Numbered from the stretch's first letter, positions 1-11,690 are shown. The stretch: 64,000 bases of DNA from Niebla homalea (GCA_019925105.1 JAHGAU010000004.1:248001-312000), one strand, 5' to 3'. The notes: generated by a model from the sequence alone, not told the origin. Numbers and translations: made by a program.

Positions 1-823
1 ATAACGTATTAATAATTTAACTCCGGATAAATAAGAACGGCTTAATTTACTTCCTTTTTATTATATACGTTGGTAATTAGATTAATATTAATTACGAATA
101 TAAATAATAAAAATAAAACGTTATATACGTATTAATTTCCTATTTACTATTTAAAAAGCTTAAACCGGGATTAATTAAAAGGATAAAAATTAATAATTAT
201 TATTAAATACTTATTAATAAAAAAAGTATTAAAGTAACCGTTAAATTTATAATAATTACGGGTTTATTATTATAGTTTAATTTAATTAAGGAAATAAAAG
301 AAATGGTCAAAGATTTAACCTAGTAATTTCATTATTAACCCGGGGGTAAAAAGTAATAATAGGAAAATTATACTTAATAAGGGGTTAAGGGGGCTATAAA
401 TACCGGGGCGGTATAAGAAATAATACTATATCGGTCGGTAAAGTTATATAAATAAGGTAATAATAATATATATATCGGTAAGGATATTTAATAATATAAT
501 CGGAATTCTAAAATTTTAATATTAAATAAACCCGTAAAGTAACGGAAGAATAATAAGTTTAAAAATAACCCTTAAATAGATTCAGTTATAGTATTATAGG
601 TTTTCTTAGAAAAAACGTATAAATAAATTTTTACTCTTTAAATAATTATAAATGTTTTTAACCCTTAAGACGTAAATAAAAGCTGGGTGGATACCGGTTT
701 TTATTCTTAACGTTATAGATATCGGGTTTTTTACGGTTATTAATAAGGCTAAATAGCCGAGTATTAAGGAACGCCGGAATTAGCTTAGCTAGATCCGTAG
801 TATAAATCAATCAATCAATCAAT
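1..823 (+). mobile_element. LINE copy A, 3' portion (left end outside window)
   Basis: This is the 3' end of the Tad/I-like LINE family that dominates the window. It ends with the family's conserved 3' block (around 765-805: TTAAGGAACGCCGGAATTAG, then GCTAGATCCGTAGTATAAA) followed by TCAA repeats at about 806-822. The same block occurs at the 3' ends of copies B, C, H and J, and reverse-complemented in D, E, G, I and K. Directly after the tail the sequence resumes inside another LINE (copy B, endonuclease-side region), so A is inserted in B. The body is TA-saturated with no open frame, consistent with RIP. Its TSD cannot be read because the left end is outside the window. Confidence 0.85.
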
Positions 824-3203
824 AATAATATAAAAGTTAATATATAATTAATTTATATAATTTTTTGTTAACGCGGGGAAAACGATTTACTTAACGTTTA
901 AAAAGGATAAAATAACCCCGACGTACTCCTTTAGAAATAAGGAATTTAACGTAAGTAATTAAGATATTATTTATTACAACGGGAATTTAAGTACGTTTTA
1001 AGTTATATAAAAAGGGAATATTAAAAACGATTTAAGTATTTATAACGTATATAATCCGCCCCCAGTTAATAAAACGGGGCCCTTTATAATATTATTATTT
1101 AAAAATAATTTATTTATACCCGGTAATTACATTTTTTTTTATTATATTATATAAAATAAGAAAATGTATACGATTAATTACGTTAAATTAAAAAAACTAT
1201 TAATAATTATCATTCAATTTAACTTTTTTTATTAATAATATAGGGGATTATAACGTAAGAATATTATATTTTTAAAATAATAATTGATTTAATATTTAAA
1301 TTAAAAAGAATTATTAATATAATAATAATGAACGGATCTCGGGAGAACCTAAAATACGGTTTAAACTATATATTAATATAAGTAACCTTATATTAATCGT
1401 TTAACGTAACATTATTATTATTAATAAAAAGGGTATAAAAAACGGTTAAAAAAATTAAAATATATATAAAAATAGCAGAAATAATATTTTAATTAATAAG
1501 GCTTTTTTAATTTAAGAATGAAAAACAGATAAACTTATTTATAAAATAGGTAATAAGTGTATTAAATCAAGTAATTAATATGTTATCTTAAAGAATTAAA
1601 ACTTATTAAAATAAGGAATATACTGTTAGGATCTCAGCTGGAACTGAGTCTCAGCCCTACCGGAGCGGAGCGGCTCTACCTTGTTCCGCTTGCTTGGCGC
1701 ACGCACCTTCATATATGCAACACCCACATAGTTAGCTACCTACTCAACAATCATACATATTACATACATTTTACCCCTTTATACTGAGCACGCCACATAT
1801 ACGATAATAATTATAAAAATAAAAAAGTTAATTAAATAAGTCGATAAATATAGAAATTAAGAGATATTAACATAATTAAAAAACACTTAGAAGGAAAAGA
1901 AAAGTTATACCGTTAATTAAATTGGTTTTTAATTCAATAATTACTTCAGTGAGATTTAAGAAAGATATATACTTAATTATGACTATAGGGAACGGACAGA
2001 TGTAACTGAACCTTAAAAAGTCCCGGATAAAAAAAAGTAAAAGTAAAATACCTATTTTTCTTATTAAAATAAACTTAAAGTAAATTAAGAAAAAAATTGA
2101 TTTAGTTTACGTTGAAAAAATTAATATAAATTTATAAAAACTTCGCTTAATATAAAGGAGGCCGGAGTTAAAAAGGTTATAAAAATAAAGATAAAACGAT
2201 TACCTTATAAATTATTTTATAATAAATTAAACGTTAATATAAATATAAAAGATTAATCCTTTAAGGGCGATAATATCCGGTTTTAAATGGTAAAAAATTA
2301 TTAATAAGTACCTCCGTTATTACGGGATTATAAACAAAGGTAATAACGCGTTAATAATTAACTCCGGATAAATAAAAATGAACTGGTTTATTTCCTTTTT
2401 ATTACGTATACCGGCAACCGGACGGACGTTAATTATAAATATAAATAAAGGAAATAGTATACGGCTTATATATTTCTCTTATATTTATCATTTACGGCAC
2501 TTTAAACGGAATTAATTTAAAAAACCGGGATAAGTAATTACCGTAAAATGCTCTTTATAAAATAAGGTATCCGGGCGGTTATTAAATCTATAATATTTAT
2601 AAACCTATTACTTTAATTTAACTTTATTAATCAAAATAATAAGGTTATTAAAAACCTTATAAAAAAAGGCCCGTTACCGATTAAAAAGGAAAAGGAAAAG
2701 GAAAAACAAGTATTAATTATGGTAATTATATAAACCGGAAAGTATATTTTATAAGTAAAAGGATATAATATACGCTTATCAAACATCCTTAAAAAAGACG
2801 GCCATAAAATTAAAATCAAAAAAATGAATACGATTAAAACGATTAAAACGATAATAACGTACGTACTAGTAAAAGTATTTAAAGGTATTATTTAAGATAT
2901 TAATACAAAATAAACCTATAAGGAAGTAAAAAAGTAATAGGTTTAAAAATAACCCTTAAAAGGACTCGGGCATAATATTATAAGTTTTCTATGAAAAAAT
3001 ATATAATAAAATTATTATTTTTTAAATAATTAAAAACGTTTTTTATCCTTAAAACGAAAATAAAGGTTAAGTAAATCTCGGTTTTTAATCTTAACGTTAT
3101 AGATATTAGCTTTTTACGGTTATTAATAAGGCTTTATAGCTAACTATTAAAGAATAACGGAATTAACTTAGCTAGATCCGTAGTATAAATCAATCAATCA
3201 ATA
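824..3203 (+). mobile_element. LINE copy B, interrupted by A and by a solo LTR, internally deleted
   Basis: From about 824 the sequence matches the region of copy J near 48.3 kb and continues in the same order to the family 3' block and a TCAA tail at about 3189-3203. Relative to J and H it lacks roughly 1.6 kb of the reverse transcriptase region; the break falls near 1900-1925. A 174-bp solo LTR sits at 1624-1797. Copy B ends inside copy C, whose sequence (TTAATAGTTTAACTCCGG) resumes immediately. All frames are destroyed by RIP-type stops. Order of events: C, then B into C, then A into B. Confidence 0.8.
1624..1797. repeat. Solo LTR (TG...CA) with 5-bp TSD TATAC
   Basis: A 174-bp segment of near-normal G+C starts with TGTTAGGATCTCAG and ends with CTGAGCACGCCACA. 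It is flanked by TATAC at 1619-1623 and again at 1798-1802. TG/CA termini plus a 5-bp duplication are the signature of LTR-retrotransposon integration, and no internal region is present, so it is read as a solo LTR. A close relative lies at 35305-35467. The reverse complement resembles the LTRs of the 43.0-44.7 kb element through the middle (around GCGGAACAAGGTA). It is inserted in LINE copy B. Which strand is sense is not known. Confidence 0.75.
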
Positions 3204-4032
3204 TTAATAGTTTAACTCCGGATAAAAAAGAACGGTATAATTTATTTCCTTTTTATTATATACGTTAATAATTAAGTAACTTTTAACTGTAAATTTAGAT
3301 AAAAAAAAATAAAACGCTACGTATATATTTATCTTTTGTTTATTATTTACGGAGATTAAGATTAAATTAATTAAGAAAGCGGAAATTAATAATTATTATT
3401 AAATATTAATTATAAAAAAGGGTATAAAAACGGTTATTAAATTTATAATAATCTGAACTTATTATTATAGTCCAACTTAATTAATAGAATAAAAAAATTA
3501 TTTAAATTTTTTTTAAGAAATTCCGTTATTAATCCCGAGATAAAAAGATATAATAAGAAAATTATGCTTAATAAGGGTTAAAGGTTATTATTAATATTAA
3601 AGCGATATAAGAATAATCGGTATAAATAATAATCATATTTATTATAAAGAACGTTACGTATAAATAAGGTAATAATAATATACGTATTAATAAAGGTATT
3701 TAAAGGTATTATTTAAGGTATAATATAGAATAAACCGGTAGAAAAATGAAAAAATATTAGGTTCAAAAATAATACTTAAAAGGACTTAATCGTAATATAA
3801 CAGGTTTTCTTAGAAAAGGTATATAAATAGATTATTATTACTTAAACGGCGGTAAACGCTTATTATCCTTTAAAATAAGAATAAAAGTTAAATAAATACC
3901 GGTTTCTAATTTTAACGTTATAGATATTAGGTTTTTACGGTTATTAATAAGGCTTAATAGCCGATTATTAAGGAACGCCGGCACTAGCTTAACTAGATCC
4001 GTAATATAAATTAATTAACTAATTAATTAAAT
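3204..4032 (+). mobile_element. LINE copy C, 3' portion
   Basis: This is the outermost of the three nested LINEs at the left edge. It is homologous to copies A and B over their last 0.8 kb, including the TTTTACGGTTATTAATAAGG segment and the block AAGGAACGCCGGCACTAGC near 3970. Its tail (about 4008-4031, AATTAATTAACTAATTAATT) is a mutated TCAA repeat. It is heavily TA-converted. The 5' part lies beyond the window because A and B are inserted to its left. Confidence 0.75.
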
Positions 4033-6087
4033 TATACGTATTAAGTTTAAGTTAAGTTAAAACCGGAGGAATTCAAATACTACATTAAAGGACGACCGCC
4101 CTTTTATTACGTTTATAAATTTACCGATACCGCCGTTTTTAAATTATTATATAATAAATTTACTTATTAATAATACCCGATTTATTATTATTAGTCTCTT
4201 TTTTAATTATCTTATTATTAATAGTATTACTTTTCTTACTCTTATATCCGTTAATTCCGTTTATCTTATACTTATATTATCTATTTATATAATTATAATT
4301 ATAATTATAAAAACAACTATTTCTATACTTAAAATTGGATTTAAATTATTAATTATACTATTTTATTTATACTTAATTCCAAATTATAATATGTATCTTT
4401 ACCTATTAATATAATAATTTAAGCCTTAAAAAACGCGGGTTATGTTATATAACGTATATAATAGAATTTCACTTTAACGATAAAGCGAATATTAAGGATT
4501 TTCGGAAGATAGAATATATTATTTTCAATTAAGGGATCTACGTTAATTAAAAGGCTTATCAAAAGCTTATATTAAGGATTATAAAGAGAAAGGTAAACGA
4601 CCTTTAAAGCATTATATAATAAGTACGGGGATATACGGTTATAGGGTTCCCGTGGACAAGGAAATCTATTATAGCTTAAAAATAATAAGATAAGAAGAAG
4701 TTTAATTTATTTTCTTATTTATAATAAAGAACTTACCTTTTTAAGTGCTTTAATCTTATGATTTTATTAACGGTAATATTATTTATATTTATAATAGAAA
4801 TAAAATGTATATGAATTAATAGTAACTCTATAAACCTTGATGAATTATCGTTAACCGTATCTTCCCTGCCTTTTTACTCCCTTAATTATAAGGCAGAAAC
4901 GTAAAGGATAAGATATATAATCCGATACTATCTAAATAGTTTATTCTCAAAAAGAATATAGCAGTTAAGTAAGTTTCCGTACGTTTCCGACATATAGGCT
5001 TAAGTATAATAACAATATTAAGGGATCAGTTTAAGATTATCTTTTTAATACCGTAAGTTTCTCCCTTTATATTGGATGTTTAATATCCTCGCATACGTAT
5101 ATATATAATTCCTTAGACGTCTTTAAGCTATTATAAAAAGAATCTATTAATCTATTAAAAAGAAGGATAACTTAACCTTAAATTAAAAAAAACCGTTTCT
5201 TAAGAAAAGGAAAAAGTATCCCGGTATTTAACGTTAAACTTATTAATATTAAAAAAGCTATAAGAAGTATTATATTATAACGCTGGTCTTTAAGCCGTAA
5301 TTCAGGATATAAGATATTTAAGCGTTTATAGGTAATCTATATAGATCTTAATAATGCTAAGTAATACTTTAAATAAATTACTTGAATATAATAGCCATTA
5401 GTTACGCTATAGCGCGAGTATAAGGCCTGACGTTGCTCGATATAATACGACCGACGCGGTTCCAATCCGACTGGAAAGCTGATTACGGATACTCTTAATT
5501 AAGCTTTAAAAAGGAGTTCTCTTCGGTTAAAACGCGAGGCTTTTAAGGAAATACGTAGTTCTTAAGTTGATTAATAATATAAGGATAATACAGTTTATTA
5601 AGATTAAGACGGATTAATAAGAGGTTAAATGGTTTACTGATAAGGGAGCTTTATAACCCTTTATAAATATGGTAAAAAGCGGATTTAAGTATAAATACGT
5701 TTCTATTGGAAGGCTGAGTTGTTAAAGCTTCTAATAATGCTCGAGGTATTATAAATGGGATAATTAATAAGTAAAACTAGGCTTCAGGCAGATGAATCCG
5801 CCTGAATAAAGGCGTTCTAACGCAAAGGTCTCCTAGATTATCCAGAGCCTAAGGCTTTATTTTAATAACCTAATCTAATGGGTCAGACGTTTTCATTTTG
5901 AAGACTAATAGCTTGCTTTCTCCGCGATCATACGCCTTTACCCCCCAGGCCAATTCTTCCTTTTCGCCCTCCTTCTTTTAACCGTCGTTCGTAATACGAG
6001 CCCCTCCAAGGATGTATTTTTGGTACCATCCTGCATGATTACGTGTTAAAACCGTTCACAGCGGTAGTGTAGAACGACGTCGGGAAT
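4033..6087. other. Decayed single-copy-like DNA, no intact gene
   Basis: No LINE similarity is visible after the copy C tail. Composition shifts gradually from TA-saturated (4.03-4.4 kb) to moderate G+C (5.3-6.0 kb), approaching the gene island. No long open frame survives. Stretches such as 4500-4720 and 5400-5520 have codon-like texture interrupted by TAA/TAG, suggesting former genic sequence, but no family was recognised. A short inverted repeat (TTCAGGC...GCCTGAA) lies at about 5782-5806. Positions 5900-6087 probably include the 3' flank of the minus-strand gene that follows. Confidence 0.4.
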
Positions 6088-7974
6088 CTACTTACGATAC
6101 CAAGCTCCCGTGGTACCCCATTCGATTAATAGGTATAGATGGTATAAGACGGACCAAACCCCCGCAATTTCGCTCGTGTCCCCCATCTTGGTCGGACCAA
6201 GCATCATCTAAAGAGAAAAGACAGAGATCAGGTAAAGAACTTTGATTTTCTGTGGGGAGGGGGGGGAGAAGAAAGCAAGCGAGAATACTGACGAGTTTCT
6301 CATCCAGTTCGAAGAACAGGTACATCCTCCATATGCTCCCTTCGACCGTCATACCGGGCATAGGCATAGAACGATCCCAGCACATGACACGTTTCTTCAG
6401 CAAGGCGCCAGCGATCCAGACAGCGAGTTGAACTTCAGGGCTTTGAGGTTGATTGGTCTTTTTGACCTCAATGTCGAACAAGAGGGGAAAATCACGGATC
6501 CACGTGGTAGATTGATTCAGCGAGACCAATCTATCAGGGTAAATGCGGGTCATCGCACGCTTGATCTCGTTCCCTTCCTCGCGTGGGATCCGGAAGGCAC
6601 AACTCCAATCTACCATGCGCGCTATTCTATCGCTTGCCGAGCGTGTGTTGGCGCTTTGCTCGCTCTTCTGGTCGGTGGGGATGATGGGCGCATTGTTCGC
6701 TCGTCTTGGCCGCATCTCATCAGGTTGGATAGGGGTGGACTCACTGCCGGTCTGGTCAGTGGTGCAAAGTCTCTTTTGTAATGGTCCCCAACTTACACGT
6801 TCAGAAGCATGAAACGCTGCTGGCTCATCAATTGGACCTCGGAAAGGAATAGGCAAACAAGAACACCCCACTGCCTTTCATGCACTGGGTAATGGTCGTA
6901 AAGCATGGACATCTCGACGATTTGATCCTAGGTTTTGAATCAGTACTCGGTCTGCCAATCCTTGACAAGAATGCCTGGTTTTGCAACCAATCGTGATGAT
7001 TGTTGCAGCGCATCGGCTGGGATGGGGGAGAAGACTTTCCATCGCTTACTTACCATACGTGCTTTCAGATCTTGCAGGTTTGTATGGCTGTAGGGAGTCT
7101 CGTTCGATGGCAATAAGCAAGAAGACTTTACCCCATAGTCATCCTTAAGCTCAGAGGGTATACATCCGTCGACAGCTTCAATCTTACGCGAAAGGTCCTC
7201 GACTTTCCTGGGGAGTTTGAACCCAGCCTTGAGGAATTCCTTCACAGTGTACTTGTATACCGGAGGGTTGCAGGTCTGCAGATAAGCAACGTCTATCTCG
7301 CTCTCTGCGAAAGGTTGCTGAGCCAGCTTGACGCTCCTCTTTGGTGAGGGTTGCCGGCTCGGTGTGGATGGGGGAGAAAAGTGGGGCGCTGAAAATTCCT
7401 TGGCGGACAAGGGTTCTGAGGGGGATGAGAATGCCGCTGGCGATTGGAATGCATTGGCAGGTCCAGGTCTCGAAGGCGAAGAGACCGATGGGCGGGGCGG
7501 TGTTTCAACGTGACGGCCTCGGAGTGGCAACTTTGATGGTGAGGTTGCAGTTTGTTCCTTCTGCTGAGATCTTGTAGACGGTTTGGAGGGAGGATTGAGG
7601 GCAGGCTCTTGCCGTTGAGCCAATGTAGAGGATCTTGTGGTGACACCTCCGTATCTGGGTTCAATCTCAAGTTCACGCTCATCATGAACCATCAGCTTCT
7701 TGTTTGGCTTGCCAGCCATTATATCCCTCTTCCTCTTTCTAGGCACCTGATTGATTGCGCTGACCGAAACCTCTTGTAAGCCTGTACGTATTCCCTTGGG
7801 GCCGGAGCTCTTGTTGGTTGACAGGGTGCAGGGGTTGGGTTGGATGCTCTTGCTCTTGGTCGTGATGAGAAAAGGGTACTGGTTGGGGAGCCTGTAGTGG
7901 TGGTTCATCACATTTTCCTGCCAGCTGTTGATTCGGCTTTGAAGCTCATCACTAAGTTTAGGGGACGAAGTCAT
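6088..7974 (-). CDS. PD-(D/E)XK nuclease-like domain protein, four exons
   Basis: The model is exon 1 7974-6947, exon 2 6874-6797, exon 3 6743-6293, exon 4 6207-6088, giving about 558 residues with frame kept throughout. Introns are 72 nt (GTACTG..AAG), 53 nt (GTAAGT..CAG, branch-like CTGAC) and 85 nt (GTCAGT..TAG, pyrimidine-rich). The start is the first ATG (MTSSPKLSDEL). The N-terminal half is Ser/Pro/Arg-rich and low complexity. The C-terminal half has motifs typical of fungal PD-(D/E)XK nuclease-like proteins: ARMVDW (D about 414), FDIEVKK (E about 461, K about 463), then VQLAVWIAG, a W-R-MYLFFELDEKL strand and a terminal GPTKMGDTSEIAGVW segment. I recall this order from the PDDEXK_12-type family. 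The AAG acceptor of intron 1 is unusual. The alternative is an uninterrupted exon with two stops (TGA, TAG) created by C-to-T change. Substrate unknown; a nuclear role is only inferred from basic patches such as PRKRKRD. Confidence 0.7.
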
Positions 7975-8614
7975 AGAAAGGAGTGAATTGGGCAATTAAG
8001 AGTGAAGCTTTCGTGAGAAGAATGACGCGAGCATTCTGGGTCGGAATGAATGAATAAGAGTCGGACACAGAAGGAAACAGCGCCTGGTTCTGTATTATCT
8101 GCTAAGGTCGCGGTCGCGGTCGCGGTCGCGGCCACGTAACCTCGCTTATCACCATCATGACCTCGTATTGTGGGCGTATGAGCGTGCTCGCGTGTTGTTG
8201 TTGTGTTGTTGATTCTTGGACGGAATATGTTCCGCTCTGGGCGGGGATGCTTGGCCAAAAAAAAAACGTACCTCTCCCGAGCTTTTGTTAGCTACCACCA
8301 TATACATTTTTTGAACCCGTCCGTAACGTCCACTTTAAGTTAGCATTGCCTTTTGAAGCTTTAAAATCGAAAAATTTCGAGACTTTTAATATTTGGGTAT
8401 AAGACCGTAAGTAGATTTTAAGATCCGGAGCATATACGGGGTATAGAGTAAGGAGTATATATTCATTATAACGTACGTTCTTTAATTACCGTATCTTAAT
8501 TTATTTACTTTACCTTTATATTACTATAATGCCTATAATAAAACCTTATAATTACCTTTAAACCGGTAGCTTATTATACTATAACGGAAGTATTAAAAAA
8601 TAAAATAATTATAT
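7975..8614. promoter_or_regulatory. 5' flank of the 6.1-8.0 kb gene, with hexamer microsatellite
   Basis: This stretch lies upstream of the minus-strand start at 7974 and should hold its promoter and 5' UTR. It contains four perfect GTCGCG hexamers (8107-8130) and an A-run near 8257. Normal composition ends at about 8340, beyond which TA-rich DNA starts. A 95-codon minus-strand open stretch (8258-7971) crosses the start codon in another frame and is partly encoded by the hexamer repeat (Ala-Thr run). I do not call it a gene, although it could act as an upstream ORF. No TATA box was confidently seen. Confidence 0.35.
8107..8130. repeat. GTCGCG microsatellite, four units
   Basis: Four perfect tandem copies of a 6-bp GC-only unit lie about 130-155 bp upstream of the start of the 6.1-8.0 kb gene. 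This is notable in a window that is otherwise depleted of CG. Confidence 0.9.
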
Positions 8615-9205
8615 CCACTTATTATTAGATTTATAAACCAGTATATAAGTACTCCGAGTATAAGCGAGCAGGTTAAGCAGGTTAAAAGTATATCCCCTCT
8701 CGCTTAACCTTTAAGCGCTTATAAGTATTTTAATTCACTTAGGAGTAATCGCGAGTATCCGGTTTACTCGTAAGTGTTTTATTGGCTTATAGGTTTTAGT
8801 TTTTTTTAACTTACTGTTTTTTTTTAAAATTACCCGCTTTAATTACGCCCCCTTAAGGATAAATTATTAACTTTAAAAGAAAGTTTTAGTTAAATTAATT
8901 AAACCTTTAATCTATTTTTCAAACGTTAAATATCAAGGCTTATAAAGGGGGTTACGGGTATTCCCGGTACCAAGAAAGCTTAATAAAAAAAGCCTATAGA
9001 AAATAAAAACCGTTATTTTACCGTTTTTAAACGTTTTTATTTTTAACCCTTTTTTACTTCCTCGGGACCGCTTAAAGCGCTCGTAAGTTTTCCTAAATAC
9101 TCGGAAGTAATTTACGAACGGTTTAAGTAATAAATCCCCTTTTTTTTATTCACTCGATCCGAGCAGGTCGCAGATTTACTGATATTATTCTTTATTATAA
9201 ATTTA
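8615..9205 (+). repeat. About 570-bp dispersed element, copy 1 (inverted partner at 57.3-57.9 kb)
   Basis: Read forward, this block matches the reverse complement of about 57320-57885. Shared landmarks in order are: ATAAACCAG then a pentameric CTCCGAG region, AGCAGGTTAAGCAGGTTAA, CTCGCTTAACCTTTAAGCG, an ACTTA/TACTCG-rich stretch, a poly-T/poly-A centre with CCCCCTTAAGGATAAATTATT, CGGTTATTTTACCGTTTTTA, and GTCGCAGATTTACTGAT at the right. It has no coding capacity. The size and the related AAATCTGC motif near both ends suggest a non-autonomous DNA transposon, but exact termini and target duplication are not certain. Copy 1 is somewhat more TA-converted than copy 2. Confidence 0.55.
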
Positions 9206-10299
9206 AAAAAACCCTTAAAGTTATATATAAAGTATTAATTATAACTCTTAAAGATAACGTTTTATTTAAGCTTTTAATATGTTAAAAATAAGCTTAATCG
9301 GATTATAAGTAAGTGAATACGGTGGTAAATATTTAATAATATAACCTGTTACTTCGATAACTTCTTTAATCCGGGGAGTTAAGGGGATAATAACGTTATT
9401 TATATAAATTATATTATTCATAGTAAGAAAGATATTATATTAAGGTAAAAGCTTATTAATAAATGATTAATAGAGCTTATTACCGTTATAATAACCCTTT
9501 TTAATTAAAGTATATAATAAATATCTATTTATCGTATATACCGGTAAAATCAATTATGTCTCTTTTCGTTTAATATTAACGTAATAATAAATAAGTTTAT
9601 TAATATATCCGTTTATTATTATTTAATAATAACTTTAAGCTTTAAAGTGCGATTTATCGATAAAAACAATTTAATAAATAAAGTAAATATTTATATTAAT
9701 ATATTATCTAGTCCGTAAGAAAGGACTTTAAGGGTTACTATATTAATTTTGCTTCCGATTTATTTTTAATTTCTTAAATGTCATTAGTAACCTTTGTTAT
9801 AATAGATTTATGTTTAATTCTTTTTATAGTGATTAATAAAGTCTACTTTAGAAAGTTAAAGGGTTACGTTATTAATACTTTTATAATATGGTTAAAGCAA
9901 TAAAATCTAATTTTGAAAGTAACCTTTTAAAGATTTAATAAATCATTTTACTTAATCATACCTTTATATACGTTTTTCTTATCTATAAATTATAACTTAA
10001 TAAAATACTTTTTATTAATAATAACGCTTAATTCTTCATAGTTATAAAGTAAGAAATAAGTATTATATTTAATGAAAGAGTTAATTTTGCGATAAACTAT
10101 AGCTACACTTACTAACCTTAAGAAAACTGTTAATAAGTAACCTATAACTAAAGAATATTATATATATTAATTTATTACTACTATAAATATATTTAACGAT
10201 ACGATAAAAAAGTAATACGTATATTAATAAACGTTATGTAAAGCTTTAACAGAAGTATATAATAATAGCCAATAAAAGCTTAGGAGAGGTACGTTTTTT
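9206..10299. other. TA-saturated DNA, no recognisable feature
   Basis: About 1.1 kb of very AT-rich sequence with stops in all frames. I see no LINE landmarks, no LTR termini and no frame worth reporting. It could be a fully RIP-mutated repeat whose other copies are outside the window. Confidence 0.4.
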
Positions 10300-11430
10300 T
10301 TTAAGTATTTATAAGCTTCTTAAGTATATTAAATGTTCCGCACTGGACGAGTGGGATAGGGTTAAGCGCCGATAATATTCAATTACTCTCTACGCATAGA
10401 ACGTGGTTCCTAGCCAGTCTATATCTTTATACGTGGAAATGCGTTAGGTAATATACTTAGGAATACCATTAAGCATTTAAAGCAGAACTTAAAAAAAGAA
10501 TAATAGATGAAAAGAGGCGGACGTTACCCTATAAACTCGTTTTTATCCATCTCCATTTTAAGCCGGAAGTCTGGCTCGATCGAAGAGATTGTAAATAGGC
10601 TCAATTGCATAGTAAGATTTCAAGCGTAATAATAAGGTGAAGTTAATTAACCAGCAGATTTAAAGAATTGGTCGCAGTTTACGGATCGTGGCATTAAAAG
10701 TCCTGGAGTACGTTTTAACTATAATTTAAGGCTATTAAGTAAAATATAATAAGCTCGGAACCCAAGTCCCTAAAGGATTAACCTTAAAGCGCCGTTTAAG
10801 TTATTATCTTCCAACGGCTATAAGGAGCTTTATAAGCAGTATTTACTTTAAGGCTAATTATAATACCGTAAATTCTATTAAATATATTATTAAGCAGAAT
10901 ATAGAAGATTCAGATTTTAACGTATTCTAAGACTTTTAATGCTATAATCCGTAAATAAGCTATTACCTTTTTTAATAGCTGGCGTCTATTTATCATTCGT
11001 TAATTCGTTACCTTTACGTTAACAAACAGGCCCTATTTAGGTATAGTAGCTATTGGCTCTATACCTCAGTAAAGTAATGGGAAAGTAAAAGCAAAGGTAC
11101 AGCCAAAAGAACCGTCGCTCCTTATATTCCAAATGCCTTATCAGCTCCAGTAGTAAGCTCACCACTTCGAGCAGACCCACGCAGCAGCTCGGCTCCATTA
11201 AGATCCTACTTTAACTTCAACTATTCAACAACAGCTGGCGGCCGACGAGCAACTTCCTGGTGATATTCCTAAGGCCTTGAATAAGAGGCCTATGAAAAGG
11301 GATTCAGGACTTAAAAGCGATAAAACGATAAGGCCCGAGAAGAATCCGATAGATGATTCGATAAAGCGGGGCCAATTTGATTTAATCCTTCAGCTTCTCC
11401 GTTTTTAAAGTTCTTTAAAGTCGAATTCCA
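10300..11430 (+). pseudogene. Degenerate gene-like stretch of moderate G+C, family unknown
   Basis: This segment keeps clearly more G+C than its surroundings and reads like coding sequence broken by stops and shifts. The best-preserved part is the plus-strand frame ending at about 11410. It contains QQLAADEQLPGDIPKALNKR, then a Lys/Arg/Asp-rich charged tail ending in LLRF and a stop, with upstream stops that are TAA or TGA. Another frame just upstream reads LTTSSRPTQQLGSIKIL. I do not recognise the protein. A decayed host gene or the C-terminal end of a transposon protein are both possible. No introns can be assigned. Confidence 0.35.
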
Positions 11431-11504
11431 TTTACTCGTTTTTTAATATATTAATAATTTACTTTAATTTACTCGATCCCTACTACGTATATATATGGAT
11501 ATAT

Positions 11505-11690
11505 GGTGTTTTTAGTATTTATAGTGTTTTTGATTAACCTGTCTCAGGACTTAAGCTATAAGGACCTCGCCGTCGAGGTCTTAAGGTACCTCGCCGTTAA
11601 GGTATCCCCCGTTATGGCCCGGCCACGGGGTAAAGATAGGGCTGAAAACCCCCGTATGAACTAAGAACCTGGGGCTATTTATATAAAGAT
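11505..11690 (+). repeat. Diverged direct repeat, copy 1 (less mutated)
   Basis: A 180-bp unit contains short internal echoes (GACCTCGCCGTCGAGGTC, then GGTACCTCGCCGTTAAGGTA) and ends in CACGGGGTAAAGATAGGGC. It is repeated at about 12075-12240 with many C-to-T and G-to-A type changes. The two copies are in the same orientation, about 570 bp apart. They might be LTRs of a small element or an old tandem duplication. Neither TG..CA ends nor target duplications were found. Confidence 0.5.

Noticed and set aside
6242..6781. Plus-strand ORF of 179 codons
   Set aside because: It is antisense to exons of the minus-strand PD-(D/E)XK-like gene, which has domain motifs and introns; this frame shows no recognisable motif.
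7971..8258. 95-codon minus-strand ORF upstream of the first gene
   Set aside because: It overlaps the start codon in another frame and partly consists of the GTCGCG microsatellite; at most it is an upstream ORF.
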